Shown here piece after piece: positions 60,078 through 64,000 of a stretch of DNA of 64,000 nt. The stretch is from Streptomyces sp. NBC_00442 (GTDB lineage Bacteria; Actinomycetota; Actinomycetes; Streptomycetales; Streptomycetaceae). Every line of letters begins with the position of its first letter. Positions within the stretch are counted from its first letter, which is position 1. The notes below the pieces were generated by a model. It was given only the letters and a program-made list of their open reading frames with translations, did not search any database and had not been told where the DNA came from. The translations under genes were made by a program, and so were the position numbers. Location: contig NZ_CP107918.1 of assembly GCF_036014195.1 (NCBI RefSeq), positions 3,224,001-3,288,000 on the forward strand, in the 5' to 3' direction.

Positions 60078-61025
60078 GTGCTGGAAGAGGTGGAACGCTG
60101 GCTGAGCAGGCGTTCCTGGTCGGCGGCCGAGCGGCCGCTGGAGCGGATGCTGGCCGCGAAACACCGTACGGGAACGACCGTCAGCGTGGTGTTGCCGGCG
60201 CTGGACGAGGAGGCCACGGTCGGCGAGATCGTGACCACGATCCGGCGTGAGCTGATGACCGCTTCCGCGCCGCTCGTCGACGAGCTCGTGGTGATCGACT
60301 CCGGCTCCCGCGACCGTACCGCCGAGGTCGCGGCCGCCGCCGGCGCCCGGGTCGTCCACCGCGACACGATCCTGCCGCGGCTGTCCGCGCTGCCCGGCAA
60401 GGGCGAGGTGCTGTGGCGCTCACTCCTCGTGACAAGCGGCGACGTGGTCTGCTTCGTCGACGCCGACCTGAAGGACTTCGACGCCCGGTTCGTCTCCGGG
60501 ATCGTCGGACCGCTCCTGACCGAACCGGACGTGGACTTCGTCAAGGCCATGTACGACCGGCCGCTCGGCGGGGCGGCGGGCCAGGGCGGGCGGGTCACCG
60601 AGCTGGTGGCGCGCCCGCTGCTCAATCTCCACTGGCCCCAACTGGCCGGAATGGTCCAGCCGTTGGGCGGCGAGTACGCGGCCAGGCGTTCACTCCTCGA
60701 ACGGCTCCCGTTCCCGGTCGGGTACGGGGTCGAGCTCGCCCTCCTCGTCGACGCGCTGCACACGGTGGGGCTCGACGCACTGGCCCAGGTCGACGTGGGC
60801 GTGCGCAAGCACCGCCACCAGGACGGCCAGGCGCTCGGCCGGATGGCCGCCGCGATCTACCGCACCGCCCAGCTGCGCCTGTCCCGCGGCCATCTCGTAC
60901 GCCCCGAGCTGACCCAGTTCGAGCGCGGCGAGCACGGCTTCGTACCGCGTACGTACCCGGTGGACACCGAGGAGCGGCCGCCGATGCGGGAGATCGAGGA
61001 GTACCAGGTGCACCGGGCGGCGTAG
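60078..61025 (+). CDS. gpgS: glucosyl-3-phosphoglycerate synthase
   Basis: A 315-residue GT81-type glycosyltransferase. It joins glucose from a nucleotide sugar to 3-phosphoglycerate, the first step to glucosylglycerate and to methylglucose lipopolysaccharide in actinobacteria. TVSVVLPALDEEATVGEIVT, VVIDSGSRDRTAEVAAAAGA, the metal-binding VCFVDADLKDF and MVQPLGGEYAARRSLLERLP are the family hallmarks. GTG 60078 has AAGGAGG nine bases upstream and is preferred over ATG 60051. It lies upstream of otsA; both act in compatible-solute and polysaccharide metabolism. It diverges from thrC. Confidence 0.93.
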   Translation: MLEEVERWLSRRSWSAAERPLERMLAAKHRTGTTVSVVLPALDEEATVGEIVTTIRRELMTASAPLVDELVVIDSGSRDRTAEVAAAAGARVVHRDTILPRLSALPGKGEVLWRSLLVTSGDVVCFVDADLKDFDARFVSGIVGPLLTEPDVDFVKAMYDRPLGGAAGQGGRVTELVARPLLNLHWPQLAGMVQPLGGEYAARRSLLERLPFPVGYGVELALLVDALHTVGLDALAQVDVGVRKHRHQDGQALGRMAAAIYRTAQLRLSRGHLVRPELTQFERGEHGFVPRTYPVDTEERPPMREIEEYQVHRAA

Positions 61026-61189
61026 CGAACCGTCCCGGTGGCGCGCGGCGGCAGCCGGACCTTCTCCGGGGGGACGCGGCGCCGGCGGCCGGATCCCGTG
61101 GGTGGAGCGCGGCGTCGGCGGCCGGATCCGGTCGGTGGGGCGGGCGTACGCGTGTTTGAGGCATTGCGGGGCGGGCTAGGTTCCGCAAC

Positions 61190-62653
61190 ATGGTCACCGC
61201 GCACACATCCCCCCGGGCTCAGGTCCTCGTCGCGTCCAACCGCGGCCCCGTCTCGTACGTCTTCCAGGAGGACGGCTCGCTGGAGCCACGGCGGGGCGGC
61301 GGCGGCCTCGTCTCCGGGCTCAGCGCGATCGGTTCCGACGTGGAGTCGGTGTGGGTGTGCGCGGCCCTCGGCGACGGCGACCGCGAGGCGGTGCGGCGGG
61401 GCATGGGCGAGCAGGGCGTCCGGATGCTGGACATCGACGCGGACGTCTTCGCCGACGCGTACAACGGCATCGCCAACTCGGTGCTGTGGTTCGTCCAGCA
61501 CATGCTGTACCAGACTCCCCTCGAACCGGTCTTCGACGCCGAGTTCCGGCGGCAGTGGGCCTCGTACGAGACGTACAACCGGGCCTTCGCCGAGGCGCTG
61601 GCGGCGGAGGCGGCGGACGGGGCGCGCGTCCTGGTGCAGGACTACCACCTGGCGCTGGTGCCGGGCATGCTCCGCGAGCTCCGCCCCGACCTGCGCATCG
61701 GCCACTTCTCGCACACACCGTGGGCGCCGGTGGACTACTTCCGGATGCTCCCGGACGACATCGCGCGCCAGCTGCTGCGCGGGATGCTCGGGGCGGACCG
61801 GCTCGGGTTCCTCACCTGGCGGTGGGCGTCGGCGTTCACGGACGCCGTCGTGATCACGCTGGAGGGCGAGGCCGACCTCGTCAGTCCGGCCGGCGACGGG
61901 CGGCGCCGGTTCCGGCACGGCGGGCCGGGGCAGCCGGCACGCGAGACGGACATCGCGGTGTACTCGCTGGGCGCGGACGGCGACTTCCTGCGCCGGCGCG
62001 CGCACGAGACCGACGTCGAGGAGCGGATCGTCGCGCTGCGCGAGCAGATCGGGGCCGGCCGCAAGACGATCGTGCGGGTCGACCGCACCGAGCTGTCCAA
62101 GAACATCGTGCGCGGCCTGCACGCGTACCGGCATCTCCTGGAGACCCGCCCCGAGTGGCGCGAGCGGGTCGTGCACGTGGCCTTCGCCTACCCCTCGCGG
62201 CAGGACCTCACGGTGTACCGGGAGTACACGGCCGAGGTCGCCCGGGTGGCCGAGGAAATCAACTCGACGTTCGGCACGGCCAGTTGGACCCCGGTCGTGC
62301 TGCACGTCCAGGACGACTTCGCCCGCTCGCTCGCGGCGTACCGGATCGCGGACGTGGCCCTGGTCAACCCCGTACGCGACGGCATGAACCTCGTCGCCAA
62401 GGAGGTACCGGTGGTCTCGGACGCGGGGTGCGTGCTGGTGCTCTCGCGCGAGGCGGGGGCGTACGAGGAGCTCGGCGCCGACGCGCTCGTCGTGAACCCG
62501 TACGACGTGACGGGCACGGCGGAAGCGCTGCACGCGGGGCTGACCATGGGAGACGAGGAGCGGGCCGAGCGGACGAAGCGGCTGGCTGTCGCGGGGACGG
62601 CGTTGGTGCCTCGGCGGTGGTTCTTGGCGCAGTTGGAGGGGTTGGGGGAGTAG
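61190..62653 (+). CDS. otsA: trehalose-6-phosphate synthase
   Basis: A 487-residue GT20 enzyme that makes trehalose 6-phosphate from a nucleotide glucose and glucose 6-phosphate. [20 protein letters not shown] at the start, [60 protein letters not shown] and [15 protein letters not shown] give the donor and acceptor sites. ATG 61190 is preceded by TAGGTT and seven bases, a leaderless promoter. It is convergent with otsB 82 bases away rather than in an operon with it. Confidence 0.95.
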   Translation: MVTAHTSPRAQVLVASNRGPVSYVFQEDGSLEPRRGGGGLVSGLSAIGSDVESVWVCAALGDGDREAVRRGMGEQGVRMLDIDADVFADAYNGIANSVLWFVQHMLYQTPLEPVFDAEFRRQWASYETYNRAFAEALAAEAADGARVLVQDYHLALVPGMLRELRPDLRIGHFSHTPWAPVDYFRMLPDDIARQLLRGMLGADRLGFLTWRWASAFTDAVVITLEGEADLVSPAGDGRRRFRHGGPGQPARETDIAVYSLGADGDFLRRRAHETDVEERIVALREQIGAGRKTIVRVDRTELSKNIVRGLHAYRHLLETRPEWRERVVHVAFAYPSRQDLTVYREYTAEVARVAEEINSTFGTASWTPVVLHVQDDFARSLAAYRIADVALVNPVRDGMNLVAKEVPVVSDAGCVLVLSREAGAYEELGADALVVNPYDVTGTAEALHAGLTMGDEERAERTKRLAVAGTALVPRRWFLAQLEGLGE

Positions 62654-62735
62654 GGGGCGGGTTTTCCCACCCTCCCACCCGTGCGGCTGCTTGAGGGCCT
62701 CGGCTCCCTGGGGGGGGGCTGGTCGGATGTTGGGG

Positions 62736-63575
62736 CTACATGTGTGTGGCCAGTGCCTTCAGGAAGGCGGTTACCGCTGCGGGGCCGTTCAGGGCGAGGT
62801 CGGCTCGTTCGGCCAGTTCGTCGATGACCGTGTCCGCCGCGATCAGCAGGCCGGGCATGCCGTCCGAGCGGAGCTTTTCGACGGCGGCGAACGCGGGCAG
62901 GTCGCCCAGATCGTCGCCCGCGTACACGATGGCCTCGGCTCCGACCTCGCGCACGTACGCCGCGAGCGCCACGCCCTTGTCCATGCCCGGCGGCCTCAAC
63001 TCCAGGACCATGCGGCCGGGTTCGAGGACCAGGCCGTGCTGGGTCGCGAGGTCGGCGAGGGGTTCGCGCAGGGCATCGAAGGCGGCTTGGGGATCGCTGG
63101 CCCGGCGGGTGTGGACCGCGACGGCCTGCCCCTTCTCCTCGATCCAGGTGCCGCGCCAGGCGCCGTGCGTGTCGAGAACTCCGGGGAGTTCCGCGCGGGC
63201 GGCGGCGACGCCGGGGTGGGGCGCGGGGGTTCGGACGGTGCCGGTGACCGCGTCCCAGCGTTCGGCACCGTAGTGGCCGAGGACCACGAGGTGTTCGAGG
63301 CCGGGCACGCCCGCGAAGCCGCCGTAGCGGACCGCGACGCCGGCCGGGCGCCCGGTGACCACGGCGACGGACGCCACGTGCGGGGCGAGCGCCGCGAGGG
63401 CGGGTACGGCGTCGGGGTGGGCCCTGGCCTGCTCGGGGTCGGCCACGATCGGGGCGAGCGTACCGTCGAAATCGAGCGCGACGACGACCCGCTCGGGCCG
63501 CGCGAGGACCGCGGCGAGCCCGTCGCGGCCGGCCTGGGTGGCGGGGGTCGGCAGAGGTTGCTGGTCACGTCCCAT
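62736..63575 (-). CDS. otsB: trehalose-6-phosphate phosphatase
   Basis: A 279-residue HAD-type phosphatase that turns trehalose 6-phosphate into trehalose. The nucleophile motif is [20 protein letters not shown] near residue 35. [40 protein letters not shown] (motif III Lys) and [16 protein letters not shown] (motif IV) follow. ATG 63575 is preceded by TAGGGT and seven bases, so the mRNA is probably leaderless. Convergent with otsA, giving the complete OtsAB pathway under two separate promoters. Confidence 0.95.
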   Translation of the reverse strand: MGRDQQPLPTPATQAGRDGLAAVLARPERVVVALDFDGTLAPIVADPEQARAHPDAVPALAALAPHVASVAVVTGRPAGVAVRYGGFAGVPGLEHLVVLGHYGAERWDAVTGTVRTPAPHPGVAAARAELPGVLDTHGAWRGTWIEEKGQAVAVHTRRASDPQAAFDALREPLADLATQHGLVLEPGRMVLELRPPGMDKGVALAAYVREVGAEAIVYAGDDLGDLPAFAAVEKLRSDGMPGLLIAADTVIDELAERADLALNGPAAVTAFLKALATHM

Positions 63576-63694
63576 GCGGTTGACCCTATCGGGGTGGTGC
63601 GGGGTGGGGTGGGTCGCACGTGTGGCGCAAGGGGGCGCGGGTCTGTGGGCGATCCGCTGCGCGTCGGGCCGGCGGCCGGTGGGCGGCGCGCGGG

Positions 63695-64000
63695 TCAGCG
63701 GCGGTCGCGCTGTTCCTCGCGGAGGCGGCGCAGGCGGTTGACCGTGACGGGGTCGTGGGCGAGGGCGCGGGTGTCGTCGAGGAGGGTGTTGAGCAACTGG
63801 TAGTAGCGCGTGGGGGACATCGCGAGTTCCTCGCGGATGGCTCGTTCCTTGGCACCGGGGGTGGGCCAGGGGTGGCGTTCCATACGGAGCACTGCGCGGG
63901 CGCGGGCGTCCAAGTCGCTGTTCTGAGCGGCGTCGAGGTCGCGGGCCTGAGCGGCGTCGAGGTCACGGGCCTGGGCGTCGTCGAGGTCGCGGGCCTGGGT
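63695..64000 (-). CDS. DUF3263 protein with octapeptide repeats (5' end beyond window)
   Basis: The C-terminal 101 codons lie in the window and the start is off the right edge. Residues LDARARAVLRMERHPW, PGAKERAIREELAMSPTRYY and QLLNTLLDDTRALAHDP are the DUF3263 domain, a short actinobacterial HTH-like domain of unknown function, with a basic end (RRLREEQRDRR). Before it lie at least three octapeptides QARDLDAA/QARDLDDA encoded by 24-bp direct repeats (about 63923-63997). Most DUF3263 proteins I recall begin close to the domain, so the repeat extension is unusual. Confidence 0.82.
   Translation of the reverse strand, partial: TQARDLDDAQARDLDAAQARDLDAAQNSDLDARARAVLRMERHPWPTPGAKERAIREELAMSPTRYYQLLNTLLDDTRALAHDPVTVNRLRRLREEQRDRR

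Overview
The window is high-GC actinobacterial DNA. Strong third-codon GC bias, many GTG starts, WhiJ/DUF397 regulators, a futalosine menaquinone pathway, CIRCE-controlled groEL2 and two families of GC-rich intergenic repeats together point to a Streptomyces chromosome. No rRNA, tRNA, CRISPR array or intact insertion sequence was seen.

Layout. 1-8.8 kb: the 5' end of a sacsin-like ATPase gene, a repeat array, a DUF3027 gene, an MFS exporter, a DUF2771 lipoprotein, mqnB-mqnD (menaquinone by the futalosine route), a long cold-shock protein, a HAD phosphatase and a HAAS-domain membrane protein. 8.9-18 kb: two genes of an XPB-type helicase pair (a helicase-associated protein and the XPB motor), between them an NfeD-like/flotillin pair, then a GT87 membrane glycosyltransferase. 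18-34.8 kb: a HelD-type RNA polymerase recycling ATPase, a serine hydrolase, a membrane protein/sensor kinase/response regulator set, a WhiJ-like regulator + DUF397 divergent from an RsbW-like kinase, a TetR-controlled DUF1772 gene, cutC, a copper ATPase with CsoR-type operators, an ECF41 sigma factor coupled to a flavoprotein, an HD protein and a GNAT. 35-41.2 kb: a Cmx/CmrA-like exporter, a cold-shock gene, DUF4031 and a MurR-murQ-EIIB set for N-acetylmuramic acid.

41-54.3 kb is the most accessory part and is visibly AT-richer over about 44-51 kb. It holds a second WhiJ-like locus in which a one-base deletion appears to have fused the regulator to a DUF397 protein with a triplicated half-domain. 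Next comes an orphan protein with an eCIS-core (DUF4157) domain and a C-terminal HAE/PCxxC deaminase-like domain. After that is a seven-gene, tightly coupled operon of ESX/type VII character: two candidate secreted helical proteins, tandemly duplicated mycosins, a 139-aa protein, a DUF6571-like protein and a lipoprotein. No EccB/C/D/E secretion machinery is present.

54.4-64 kb returns to housekeeping genes: a DUF4097 lipoprotein, groEL2 with two CIRCE elements, a cold-shock gene, a MoaD/ThiS carrier, thrC behind a SAM riboswitch, gpgS, convergent otsA and otsB (trehalose), and a DUF3263 protein cut by the window edge.

Regulation. At least a dozen genes show a -10-like hexamer followed by 6-8 nt and then the start codon, the Streptomyces signature of leaderless mRNAs. 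Operator candidates could be read for CsoR, TetR, MurR/RpiR, HrcA (CIRCE), the WhiJ-like locus, ECF41 autoregulation and possibly DasR. The best candidates for something undescribed are the eCIS-core/deaminase protein, the ESX-like operon with duplicated mycosins, and the WhiJ-DUF397 fusion. Family names rest on motif recognition only; no database search was run.
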